A stretch of 64,000 nucleotides of DNA from Pedobacter sp. KBW06 (GTDB taxonomy: Bacteria; Bacteroidota; Bacteroidia; Sphingobacteriales; Sphingobacteriaceae), in assembly GCF_003852525.1 (NCBI RefSeq), contig NZ_QAJL01000003.1:675343-739342 (forward strand), given 5' to 3'. The notes beneath the pieces are model-generated. The model was not told the origin of the DNA. It did not search any database and was given only the letters and a program-made list of their open reading frames with translations. A program made the position numbers and the translations under genes. Positions 1-7,458 of the stretch are shown here, piece after piece. The stretch's first letter is position 1. The number at the start of each line of letters is the position of its first letter.

Positions 1-732
1 CAGATATGCCGAAATAAACCGGACCTTCCCCAGATAAGGTTCCAGAAGCAATCCGATATAGACCAATGCATACATGTTCATCAGCAGGTGTAAAATCCCG
101 ATATGTAAAAAACAATTGGTCAGTAATCTCCAGGGTTGCCCTTCCAAGGTCAAAGGGCGAAAATTAGCCCCCCAGCTGAGCAGGCTTTCCGTAGAAGGTT
201 CAAAAACATTCACTCCGGCAATGGCCATCACAATGAAAACCAGGATATTCAGGTACATTAAAACTGGCGTAACCGTGTATCCTTTTACCGGCCTGAAAAC
301 ATAGAAGAACTCTTTAATACTTTCTGCAGTTGTTGCCGGAGGAAGCTTGAGCACATCTTCTTCCGGAGCTACGAAATCCGCTTTCAACAATTCATACTTA
401 AAGGAAAGTTCTTCCGGAGAAAGGGTTGCAAATTCATTGTAAGCCGCTAAAAACTCGTCAACAGTCTTTTTATTTCTGCCCCAGTCTATCATCTCGCTTC
501 CTGTCGAAGCACTTTCGATCTGCACCTGTTCGGCTTCAATCGTTACCCTTAACTCTGCATTCCAGGAGAAAGTGCCTTTATTTGTATAAGCGATGACGCC
601 TGATGCACTAAGCTGAAGGACCTTCCAGCCTAATTGATGAACTGCTTCTACACTGCGAACCAGAGCGCTTTGGGCCTCTCCGGCATTTAAGGGAATTTCT
701 TCTGTATATTTCGGGGTAAATCCTATTGCCAT
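1..732 (-). CDS. Rhomboid family intramembrane serine protease (partial, 3' end outside window)
   Basis: The visible 244 codons start with MAIGF and run off the left edge of the window. An N-terminal soluble part of about 140 residues precedes a rhomboid domain. Within it, a first hydrophobic segment (about residues 165-180) is followed by a stretch containing PWRLLTNCFLHIGILHLLMN, which carries the HxxxN signature of the rhomboid core. The catalytic Ser and His of later helices would lie beyond the window, so activity cannot be judged. The family cleaves membrane proteins inside the inner membrane. It is the last visible member of a minus-strand run with the CFI-box and TonB-domain genes, 85 bp downstream of the former. 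Confidence 0.88.
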   Translation of the reverse strand, partial: MAIGFTPKYTEEIPLNAGEAQSALVRSVEAVHQLGWKVLQLSASGVIAYTNKGTFSWNAELRVTIEAEQVQIESASTGSEMIDWGRNKKTVDEFLAAYNEFATLSPEELSFKYELLKADFVAPEEDVLKLPPATTAESIKEFFYVFRPVKGYTVTPVLMYLNILVFIVMAIAGVNVFEPSTESLLSWGANFRPLTLEGQPWRLLTNCFLHIGILHLLMNMYALVYIGLLLEPYLGKVRFISAYL

Positions 733-817
733 ATTTTTCAGGAACGTTTATGCGGTCAAAGGTTCATCTTTTATTTATGAAATACAATGATTCCTAAAAA
801 GATCGCCATCCCTGTGA

Positions 818-1447
818 TTAGTCTTTTTTTGAAAGCCTGCGGACAATTCCATTTAACAGGTAAGTCCTCAGCAGCTCTTTTGCCCTGTCAGACCGGTCCA
901 GTTGTCTGGCCAGAAAGGGAGAAACGGCATAGTAAAACCGGACAAAAGCCCTTCCTGCTAATGAATTCATCAACTGTTCATCCCTGAATGCCCTCAATAT
1001 CAGCACCTCGGGAGCAGCATAGTTTCCATAACAGGCGGTGGCAATAAAACAACCTGATTTGGGTTTCAACTCCTGTTGCTTCACAATATCGGCCAGCTGT
1101 GTTTCTCTGCTTCTACCTGCAGGACCTGCGTTTTTTAAGGGCTGTTTATCCAGGAGGGAATTCACATAATCTACACTTTCTTTCAGCCCTGCTCCGGTAT
1201 GATCCTTGTAAAACTTTACGGCCTCCATTTTTCTGCCTTCCCCGATAAAGGAAAGGAGTTCCCGTTCCATATCAGCGGGATTAATGGTCAATGGTGCAAC
1301 AGCAATACGTCCAAAATCATCTATAAAGTCTTTTGCCTCTTTCAGGCCGCAGTGCACGTTATCCTTGACCAGTTTAACGGCTTCAACTTTTTTTCCTTTT
1401 GATAACAGCAGCCGAATGTTACTTTCCAGTTCTTTAGAAATGTCCAT
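818..1447 (-). CDS. CFI-box-CTERM protein with two L7/L12-like repeats
   Basis: This 209-residue cytoplasmic protein has no signal peptide. Residues 3-45 and about 56-100 are two copies of a short helical unit resembling the C-terminal fold of ribosomal protein L7/L12 (pattern K-x-EAVKx(6)GLKEx(4)ID and the same again). After a linker, residues about 130-205 carry GCFIATACYG followed by a conserved, positively charged helical tail. This is the CFI-box C-terminal module found in many bacterial proteins of unknown role. The two Cys in CFIATAC are the obvious candidate functional residues. It lies 10 bp downstream of the TonB-domain gene, so the two are probably co-transcribed. The function is unknown and I do not assign one. 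Confidence 0.75.
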   Translation of the reverse strand: MDISKELESNIRLLLSKGKKVEAVKLVKDNVHCGLKEAKDFIDDFGRIAVAPLTINPADMERELLSFIGEGRKMEAVKFYKDHTGAGLKESVDYVNSLLDKQPLKNAGPAGRSRETQLADIVKQQELKPKSGCFIATACYGNYAAPEVLILRAFRDEQLMNSLAGRAFVRFYYAVSPFLARQLDRSDRAKELLRTYLLNGIVRRLSKKD

Positions 1448-1457
1448 AGTTCAAAAA

Positions 1458-2420
1458 TTACCTCCCCAGGCTAAAGGAAATGGGGATATTATAAAGTACA
1501 TTGACCGGCATCCCTCTTTGAACCCCCGGGATCCAGGCCGGGCTTTGCGCCATTACCCTAACCGCCTCTGCCGAAAGCTCCGCGTCCAGAAAGTTCATTA
1601 CCCTGATGTCTTTTAAAGCTCCATCTTTCTTCACCACAAAACGCACATATACGATCCCTTCTATACCCCTCCGTTGTGCGCCTTTTGGATATTGAATTTT
1701 CCGTCCCAGGTATTTATAGAATTGATTGATTCCTCCTTTAAATTCCGGATGGGATTCTTTCTTTGTATAGGGGTAAACTACGCCAAAGGCGTCCCTGCTT
1801 TCTCCGGAAAGTAATTTCCCGTTTTCGTAAGTTTCTTCGAATTGAATTCCGGATTTCTTGTCTCCGCCGGTCCAAATACCATCACAAGTCCCATTCTTAA
1901 CCTTCCCCTGCTCTGCAATTTCATTAAAATCAGCATTATAAAAAATCGCTTCTCCATCGCCGTTCTGCACCAGAACTCTTCCTGTAGAATCCATAACCGT
2001 ATGTATATACGTTTCCCCTAATAAATTCTGCCCCGGCTTTCCCGACCAGACCATACGGGTATACAATTTTCCATTTGGATAATAGGTATCAACACTGTCC
2101 CTCAGCACTCCATCAATATAATTTCCGACGACCCGTTTATTTCCATTTTTGTAATAGGAAATAAAGGCCCCCTGGTACAATGGGGGATCTATCGTTTTAG
2201 AAAGGCCCGAACTCTTTTCTGTTCCATCCAGATAATATTCATTTACTTTATATAGCTTGGTTCCCTGTTCCGGCTCCTGCACAATCCGCAGGTAATCCGC
2301 GCTGTCACGAAGGCTTACCCGGGCCCCGTTGTCCTTAAAAAAATACTGATTTTGTCGTTGTGCGAATGTTCCTGAGGCTAGGCCAAGAAAAATAATAAAA
2401 AGTAAGCCGGCTTTATTCAT
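1458..2420 (-). CDS. Secreted energy-transducer TonB C-terminal domain protein with MORN-like repeats
   Basis: The 320-residue product begins with a signal peptide ending in GTFAQ. The middle has YYKNGNKR, YYPNGKLY and similar units of the MORN/YwqK type, which form beta-hairpin repeats. Residues about 230-318 match the TonB C-terminal domain, with PEFKGG, IQYP, GIEGIVYVRFVV and a final IPISF strand. Classical TonB has an N-terminal membrane anchor in the inner membrane. Here there is a cleavable-looking signal and no proline-rich spacer, so it is probably a periplasmic or surface paralogue rather than the main energy transducer. It is encoded 56 bp downstream of the ABC ATPase gene on the same strand. 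Confidence 0.8.
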   Translation of the reverse strand: MNKAGLLFIIFLGLASGTFAQRQNQYFFKDNGARVSLRDSADYLRIVQEPEQGTKLYKVNEYYLDGTEKSSGLSKTIDPPLYQGAFISYYKNGNKRVVGNYIDGVLRDSVDTYYPNGKLYTRMVWSGKPGQNLLGETYIHTVMDSTGRVLVQNGDGEAIFYNADFNEIAEQGKVKNGTCDGIWTGGDKKSGIQFEETYENGKLLSGESRDAFGVVYPYTKKESHPEFKGGINQFYKYLGRKIQYPKGAQRRGIEGIVYVRFVVKKDGALKDIRVMNFLDAELSAEAVRVMAQSPAWIPGVQRGMPVNVLYNIPISFSLGR

Positions 2421-2476
2421 GTTTTATATCAATTACCCCACTAAGATATCTAAATTTTCCTGAAAATTAATTTGGA

Positions 2477-3139
2477 TTAATGGTCTAAATGAGCATATCC
2501 CAGGCGCTCTATATCGGCCATTTGTTTCACCAGATGGACATTTTCATCTGCCAATACATAAAGATCATCAGCAGCATCAATCACGTGGCGATACAAGTGG
2601 TCCGTAATCAGAATGCCCTTGTTTTTCTTTTCTTCTTCCAGATGTTCCCTGATCACTCCGATCATCAAAGGGCTCAAATGAGAAAAAGGTTCATCCAGCA
2701 GAAGGAATTTCGATTTGGACTTCATCACCACATACAATTCAAGTAAACGCCTTTGTCCGCCGGAAAGTCCGCTTACCCGGCTTTGATACTTTGATTTAAA
2801 CTCCGGAAAATGCTTTTCAAAAGTGCTGTAGTCCAGATCAAAATCTGTAAATACCCTTTTTAGCGTTAAGCTTGCGGGGATAAAATTAAACTGAGGAAGA
2901 TAGGCCAGTAATCCGGGAGTGGCATAAGCCTTTGGAACCGATACTTCATTGAAACGAACCGATTTGCTGTTGGGAATGAGGCTTCCGAAAATGATGTTCA
3001 TCAGACTTGTTTTCCCATTTCCGTTTCTTCCCAGCAAACCACTTACCTTTCCCGTTTCACATTTCAGGTATACATCAGATAAGATTCGTCTGGAGCCATA
3101 TTCGAGAAGAACGCTGTCTACTTCAAGTTTATTCATCAT
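2477..3139 (-). CDS. ABC transporter ATP-binding protein
   Basis: This 220-residue ATPase has a Walker A motif (GRNGNGKTS, about residue 37), the signature LSGGQ (about residue 124), a Walker B (FLLLDEP) and an H-loop (LITDH). It is a stand-alone nucleotide-binding domain of the kind that pairs with short membrane subunits in Bacteroidota. Its start codon overlaps the stop of the upstream 102-residue membrane protein (ATGA-type overlap), indicating translational coupling. The substrate is unknown. Confidence 0.88.
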   Translation of the reverse strand: MMNKLEVDSVLLEYGSRRILSDVYLKCETGKVSGLLGRNGNGKTSLMNIIFGSLIPNSKSVRFNEVSVPKAYATPGLLAYLPQFNFIPASLTLKRVFTDFDLDYSTFEKHFPEFKSKYQSRVSGLSGGQRRLLELYVVMKSKSKFLLLDEPFSHLSPLMIGVIREHLEEEKKNKGILITDHLYRHVIDAADDLYVLADENVHLVKQMADIERLGYAHLDH

Positions 3140-3444
3140 ACCAGTTTTAAAGATAAGATGAAGAGCATCGCAAATATCAGCAGCTCAATACTCATGGTAC
3201 AGGTCCAGAGAAAAACTTTAGAGATCCCCAGATTTTGATAGTAAAGGAATTCCTTATACTTATAGTTGCTGATATAATAGGTGATGATGCCAAGTGTAAA
3301 GACCTTAAACCAGATCAGCAGCGTTAACGAAGCCATCCCCAGGTACATAAAAAGACCCGTACAGGCCAGAGAAATCAGGAATGTAGCCGGAAAGAAGCCG
3401 GAATAAAAAGTCAGCAGCAGGCGCAGTGTTTTTCTTATGGTCAT
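3136..3444 (-). CDS. Small membrane protein, probable ABC permease subunit
   Basis: The product has 102 residues and three or four hydrophobic segments: residues about 8-30, 32-52 and 78-100. No family is recognised. The argument for a permease role is positional: its stop overlaps the start of the ABC ATPase gene, and no other membrane partner is nearby. At about 100 residues it is much shorter than a normal permease, so it would have to work as an oligomer or be an accessory subunit. Confidence 0.6.
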   Translation of the reverse strand: MTIRKTLRLLLTFYSGFFPATFLISLACTGLFMYLGMASLTLLIWFKVFTLGIITYYISNYKYKEFLYYQNLGISKVFLWTCTMSIELLIFAMLFILSLKLV

Positions 3445-3576
3445 CTCATTAAAAAATAGAATAAATCAGGCCCCCTTAATCCAAATATAAAACATGTATT
3501 TGAATAAACCACACTGCCATAGGGTTGTCAGTCTGGCTTCTTTACTTTATACCGGAAATCAAAAAAAACACAAGAC

Positions 3577-4101
3577 ATGCACAATTTTAAGATAAATGAA
3601 GCTGATGAACTGATCATCAGTCCCGCCATCTCCTCTTCGGCCAGCGATTTTGACTTTTACTTTGGAAAGTGGAACATTAAAAATAAAAAACTGAAAACCA
3701 GATTGGCCAATTCTGAAGAATGGATAGAATTTGAGGCTACCGAAGAAGCCAGTCCTTTATTAAGGGGATTTGGAAACATGAACAGGTTCATCACATCGCT
3801 GGATGGAGAGCCCTTTGAGGGCATGGCCGTTCGCTTGTTTAACCCACAAACCAAACTTTGGAGCATTTACTGGGCCGATAGTAATGTAGTTTCATTTGAT
3901 CCGCCACAAATCGGTTCCTTTGATGGGGATATCGGGAAATTTTATGCCTGGGATGTATTCAATGGTCAGCAGGTATTGGTCTTATTTCAATGGGACAAGA
4001 GGGACCCGGATTATCCGGTATGGAGCCAGGCATTTTCAACAGACCGGGGTAAAACCTGGGAATGGAATTGGTACATGTATGCCAGCAGGACAAGTGTCTG
4101 A
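3577..4101 (+). CDS. Conserved hypothetical protein, DUF1579-like
   Basis: This 174-residue soluble protein has no signal peptide. The N-terminal part has the pattern DFDFYFGKWNIKNKKLK, then a Trp- and aromatic-rich series of strands (LWSIYWAD, FYAWDVFNGQQVLVLFQWD, TWEWNWYMY). This resembles small beta-barrel proteins annotated as DUF1579 or unnamed conserved hypotheticals in soil bacteria. The match is from memory of the motif pattern. No catalytic residues are evident. It is divergent from the ABC cassette and lies 104 bp upstream of the barstar-like gene on the same strand. Confidence 0.6.
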   Translation: MHNFKINEADELIISPAISSSASDFDFYFGKWNIKNKKLKTRLANSEEWIEFEATEEASPLLRGFGNMNRFITSLDGEPFEGMAVRLFNPQTKLWSIYWADSNVVSFDPPQIGSFDGDIGKFYAWDVFNGQQVLVLFQWDKRDPDYPVWSQAFSTDRGKTWEWNWYMYASRTSV

Positions 4102-4205
4102 GCCGGCAATTGTTTCAATTCTAAAACTATTTCCTGATCAGGATTGTTAAGCCCAAATGTATTTCCGAAAGGAAACCATTGAATTGGATCTAACAGCAGT
4201 ATCAA

Positions 4206-4496
4206 ATGGACAAGAAAACAATCATTATCAACGGGGGGAACTTTTCAGAATTAGCCACATTTTACTTAGAAACAGATAAGGTATTGAGTAAAGATCTGGA
4301 CTGGCAAACCGGCCATAATCTGGACGCTTTCAGCGACCTTTTGGAAGGTGGCTTTGGCGTCCATGAATATAAAGAACCCATAAAGCTCATCTGGAAGGAT
4401 TTTTCAAAGAGCAAACTGGACTTGGGAAAAAAGCTCGCCGACAAACTCGTCAGGATTATCGAAGAACATGACCATATTGAATTTTCTAAAGCTTAG
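4206..4496 (+). CDS. Barstar-family (ribonuclease inhibitor) protein
   Basis: The 96-residue product follows the barstar layout. It has an N-terminal strand (KTIIINGGNF), a long helix, then the characteristic NLDAFSDLLEGGFG segment, which corresponds to the barnase-binding NLDALWD helix of barstar. A hydrophobic strand (IKLIWKDF) and a C-terminal helix follow. Barstar inhibits the secreted RNase barnase with its acidic face. No barnase-like RNase gene is adjacent, so this is an orphan inhibitor, perhaps protecting against an RNase toxin from elsewhere. Its last 11 bp overlap the end of the convergent MFS gene. Confidence 0.75.
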   Translation: MDKKTIIINGGNFSELATFYLETDKVLSKDLDWQTGHNLDAFSDLLEGGFGVHEYKEPIKLIWKDFSKSKLDLGKKLADKLVRIIEEHDHIEFSKA

Positions 4497-5688
4497 TCTT
4501 CGCGTACTTTCGCGTTAACGACCAAAAGAGCAATGCCAGGAAACTAAATCCTGCACCCAGAACACAGACTCCTTTCCAGCCTGAGGCCGCAAATACTGTA
4601 GTCGCCGTGATGGATCCCAGTCCGCTGCCAATGGAATAAAAGATCATATATCCTGCAACGATCCGGCTCCTTGCTTCCGGCTGCAAAGTATAAATCATAC
4701 TCTGATTGGTCACATGAACGGCCTGAACGGCGAGGTCAAGTATAATGATCCCCAGCACCAGTGCCCAGAGGGAGGATTCCGTAAAACCAATCGGAAACCA
4801 GGACAGCAGCAAGAGCGATAAGGCGATCCCTGTGGTCCATTGTGCCTTGCCCCGGTCCGCAAGTTGTCCGGCCTTTGCTGCCCCTAATGTACCCAGCACC
4901 CCTACCAGGCCAAATAGACCAATCTCTGTGGAAGACAGCGAAAATGGCGGGGCACTCAATGGGAATACCAGGGCTGTCCAAAGCGTACTGAAAGCAGCGA
5001 AAAGGAACATGGCAATCAGCGAGCGAATCAGCAGCAAAGGTTCAGCAGCAAATAGCCTGAACATAGAAATCAGCAATTTCGGATAAGAGGTAAATGTCTT
5101 GTTCGGATCAGCTACCGGCAAGACCTTCATCAGGATCCCTGTTAAAATTAAAGTCAGGCCCGCGGAGAGCAAATAAACAGCACGCCAGCCGCCAAGGTCG
5201 GCCATTGTTCCGGATATCGTACGCGCCAGCAATATGCCCACTACGATCCCGCTTGTAACCAACCCAACCACGCGTCCACGTTCAGATGGAGCGGCTAAAG
5301 TAGCAGAATAGGCCACCAGCACCTGCGTCACTACTGCAAGCAAGCCCAATAATACCATTCCGCCAAAGAAAACAAAGCGATGGTGGGCGAAACCAATGAT
5401 CAGAAGTGCGAATACCGACAACAGCATTTGTCCGGAAATCAGTTTCCGCCGGTTCAGCACATCTCCCAAAGGGACGATCAGCAGCAACCCAAGCCCATAG
5501 CCGGTTTGGGTAATGGTTACAATTATTCCTGCAGCGCCTTTGGGAATTCCAAATTCGGCAGCCATGAGGTGGAGCATTGGTTGTGCATAATAGACATTGG
5601 CAACGGCCAATCCAGCTGCGATGGCAAATAGCAGAACCATTAAAGGGGGCAGCTGAGGCTGCGGAATTTCTTCTTTTTCAAGGATCAT
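4486..5688 (-). CDS. MFS transporter
   Basis: The 400-residue product has twelve predicted membrane segments. It carries the start motif AVANVYYAQPMLHLMAAEFG and, between TM2 and TM3, GDVLNRRKLI, the MFS loop motif. It belongs to the drug-proton antiporter-like MFS proteins of the YgaY type. The substrate is unknown. The gene is 73 bp downstream of the TetR gene on the same strand. A 24-bp palindrome lies between them, so repression by that TetR is likely. The 3' end overlaps the convergent barstar-like gene by 11 bp. Confidence 0.9.
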   Translation of the reverse strand: MILEKEEIPQPQLPPLMVLLFAIAAGLAVANVYYAQPMLHLMAAEFGIPKGAAGIIVTITQTGYGLGLLLIVPLGDVLNRRKLISGQMLLSVFALLIIGFAHHRFVFFGGMVLLGLLAVVTQVLVAYSATLAAPSERGRVVGLVTSGIVVGILLARTISGTMADLGGWRAVYLLSAGLTLILTGILMKVLPVADPNKTFTSYPKLLISMFRLFAAEPLLLIRSLIAMFLFAAFSTLWTALVFPLSAPPFSLSSTEIGLFGLVGVLGTLGAAKAGQLADRGKAQWTTGIALSLLLLSWFPIGFTESSLWALVLGIIILDLAVQAVHVTNQSMIYTLQPEARSRIVAGYMIFYSIGSGLGSITATTVFAASGWKGVCVLGAGFSFLALLFWSLTRKYAKTKL

Positions 5689-5725
5689 TTTGAACTGTAT
5701 TTATACGAATTGGGGAAACAAAATC

Positions 5726-5749
5726 ATTATGTACCAAACGGTACATAAT
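5726..5749. promoter_or_regulatory. Palindromic TetR operator upstream of MFS gene
   Basis: Two perfect 10-bp arms (ATTATGTACC and GGTACATAAT) are separated by AAAC. The core is GTAC-N6-GTAC. The palindrome sits 38 bp upstream of the MFS start codon and just after the TetR stop, as expected for an operator bound by the adjacent TetR dimer. A related GTAC-N6-GTAA motif lies upstream of the TetR gene itself (minus strand, within 6381-6394). Confidence 0.72.
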
Positions 5750-5761
5750 AGGATAAAAAAA

Positions 5762-6346
5762 CTACAGCAACACTTTCAGTTGCATTTCTATTAAGGGACT
5801 TAGCGATCCTGACTGAGAAGATATCCTTCTGGAAATCCCCAGACCATTCCACACGGTAATCAGATGACTGGCCAGCAGGGCCGGGTCTTCGCTGGTCCTG
5901 AGCTGTCCTTTCTCAAGGGCCCGTAGAATGACCTGATGAAAGATTTCTTCCAGCTGCTGTAAATGCTGAGCGGCGATATTGGTTAAAGCCAGATCTCTGG
6001 CAGAAAAATCGGCGATGGTATGACCGAACAGACAGCCTTTTTCATTGGTTTCTCTTGAGGCGAGGCCGATATTCCTGAAAAGGTCTTTGATGATCTCCAC
6101 CTGGTTCTCCGCAATGGCCAGCCTATCCCTGAGCTGCTTCAGCTCCTGCTTGCTGACCGCTGTTAAGACCTTCTCAAAAAGTTCTCTTTTACCGCCTTTA
6201 AAAGCCAGGTAAAAACTCCCCTTTCCGATTCCCATAGCCACCAGCAATTCTTCTGTAGAACTGGCTTCGTATCCTTTTAACCAGAACAGTGCCGCAGCTT
6301 TACCGACGACTTCTTCTTCCTCAAATATTTTTGGCCTTCCAGACAT
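5762..6346 (-). CDS. TetR/AcrR family transcriptional regulator
   Basis: The 194-residue product starts at MSGRPKIFEEEEV. The reading frame is open for another 41 codons upstream, but that extension looks unlike TetR and would swallow the second operator-like site, so 6346 is chosen. Residues about 8-55 form the TetR helix-turn-helix (ASSTEELLVAMGIGKGSFYLAF). The rest is the ligand-binding helical domain, with GCLFGHTI typical of the family. It probably represses the downstream MFS gene and itself. Confidence 0.88.
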   Translation of the reverse strand: MSGRPKIFEEEEVVGKAAALFWLKGYEASSTEELLVAMGIGKGSFYLAFKGGKRELFEKVLTAVSKQELKQLRDRLAIAENQVEIIKDLFRNIGLASRETNEKGCLFGHTIADFSARDLALTNIAAQHLQQLEEIFHQVILRALEKGQLRTSEDPALLASHLITVWNGLGISRRISSQSGSLSPLIEMQLKVLL

Positions 6347-6380
6347 ATTTCTAAAAACTAAGCCACAAAGATATACTTTT

Positions 6381-6394
6381 TTACCGATCAGTAC
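6381..6394. promoter_or_regulatory. Possible second TetR operator (autoregulatory)
   Basis: The plus-strand sequence TTACCGATCAGTAC has the same TAC-N6-GTAC core as the perfect palindrome at 5726-5749, with one arm base changed. It lies 34 bp upstream of the TetR start chosen here. This fits autoregulation, but the match is short. Confidence 0.4.
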
Positions 6395-6524
6395 AAAACT
6401 ATAAAACAGGCTTGGAATATCAGACCTGATCAACGGTTCCCATGCCCTCTGCAAGACCTCCCCGATCACTCAGCAAACCGAATCTATGCCTGAAGCTGTT
6501 ATCGTTCAAATTCCTTTTTACAAA

Positions 6525-6558
6525 AACGGGGTTTTCTGTTTCATCAGAAAACCCCGTT
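6525..6558 (-). terminator. Intrinsic terminator after the SusCD/EEP locus
   Basis: A perfect 14-bp stem (AACGGGGTTTTCTG with its complement) closes a 6-nt loop and is followed on the minus strand by a T-run. It lies 22 bp past the stop codon of the EEP-fold gene and ends that locus. Confidence 0.85.
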
Positions 6559-6580
6559 AAGACTATAAAAGAATAGTGAA

Positions 6581-7423
6581 TTACTTCAGGTTCACATCCA
6601 CCAGAATAGGAAAATGATCCGAAACATATTTACCATGATAGGTATCGGTCAGGATCCCCCATCGCTTTGCAGTGAAGCCTTTGGTTACAAATACATGGTC
6701 AATAATTTCATATCCCCCAACGTCTTTTCCCCAGGAATTAAACGAGGAGTTATTTACATAAGGGTGTTTCACCTGTGTGTAAGTATCCGTTAAAAGACCG
6801 GAGTTCGCCAATGTTAAATACCATTCACTTTTTTGTCCCCCATTCAGGTCTCCCGTAAAGACTGCCGGGCTGGTTCCTGCGATTTCTTTAATCTTTTTCA
6901 ACATCAGCTTTCCGCTTTCTACTCTTGCAATTTTTCCCTGATGGTCAAAATGCGCATTAAAGTAGTAAAACTTCTTTTTGCTTTTAACGTCCTCCAGATA
7001 TACCCAGCTGCAGATTCTGTTGCAACAGGTTGCGTCCCAACCCAGTCCTGGTTTATCAGGTGTTGCCGACAACCAGAAATCTCCTTTATTCAACAGCTTA
7101 AACTTATCCTTGCGATAGAAAATAGCAGAATGTTCTCCTGCATCTTTGCCATCATCCCTTCCTAAACCATAATGTACAAACTCAGGTAGTAAGCCATCCA
7201 GATCGCTGATCTGGTTTTTCAATCCCTCCTGGGTACCAAAAATATCGAACTGATGAAAGCGAATCAGGCTGGCCGCTACAGGTCCCCTCTTTTCCCAGCG
7301 GTTGCCTTCATCTCCTGCATTGTCATAACGCAGGTTAAATGAGCCCACTGTGAATTGCTGGGCGGAAGCAGTTATGCTCAGGCCTATAAAAAATGTGGAT
7401 AATATTAAATATTTGATGTTCAT
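6581..7423 (-). CDS. Secreted endonuclease/exonuclease/phosphatase (EEP) fold hydrolase
   Basis: The 280-residue product starts at MNIKYLILS. An upstream in-frame Met at 7474 would overlap the SusD gene and bury the signal peptide. The signal peptide ends near ITASAQQ. EEP-fold metal-site motifs follow in order: SFNLRYDN, GTQEG (metal-binding Glu), FNAHFDHQG, FTGDLNGG and the terminal SDHFPI with the Asp-His pair. All expected catalytic residues are present. The superfamily hydrolyses phosphodiesters or phosphomonoesters; the substrate here is unknown. As the last gene of a SusCD locus it probably acts on the phosphorylated compound imported by that system (inference). Confidence 0.85.
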   Translation of the reverse strand: MNIKYLILSTFFIGLSITASAQQFTVGSFNLRYDNAGDEGNRWEKRGPVAASLIRFHQFDIFGTQEGLKNQISDLDGLLPEFVHYGLGRDDGKDAGEHSAIFYRKDKFKLLNKGDFWLSATPDKPGLGWDATCCNRICSWVYLEDVKSKKKFYYFNAHFDHQGKIARVESGKLMLKKIKEIAGTSPAVFTGDLNGGQKSEWYLTLANSGLLTDTYTQVKHPYVNNSSFNSWGKDVGGYEIIDHVFVTKGFTAKRWGILTDTYHGKYVSDHFPILVDVNLK

Positions 7424-7458
7424 TATATGTGATTTAAAAAATGTGATTGAATTATAAA

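Noticed and set aside
6347..6469. A 41-residue N-terminal extension of the TetR regulator
   Set aside because: The extension has no TetR character and would cover the candidate operator at 6381-6394.
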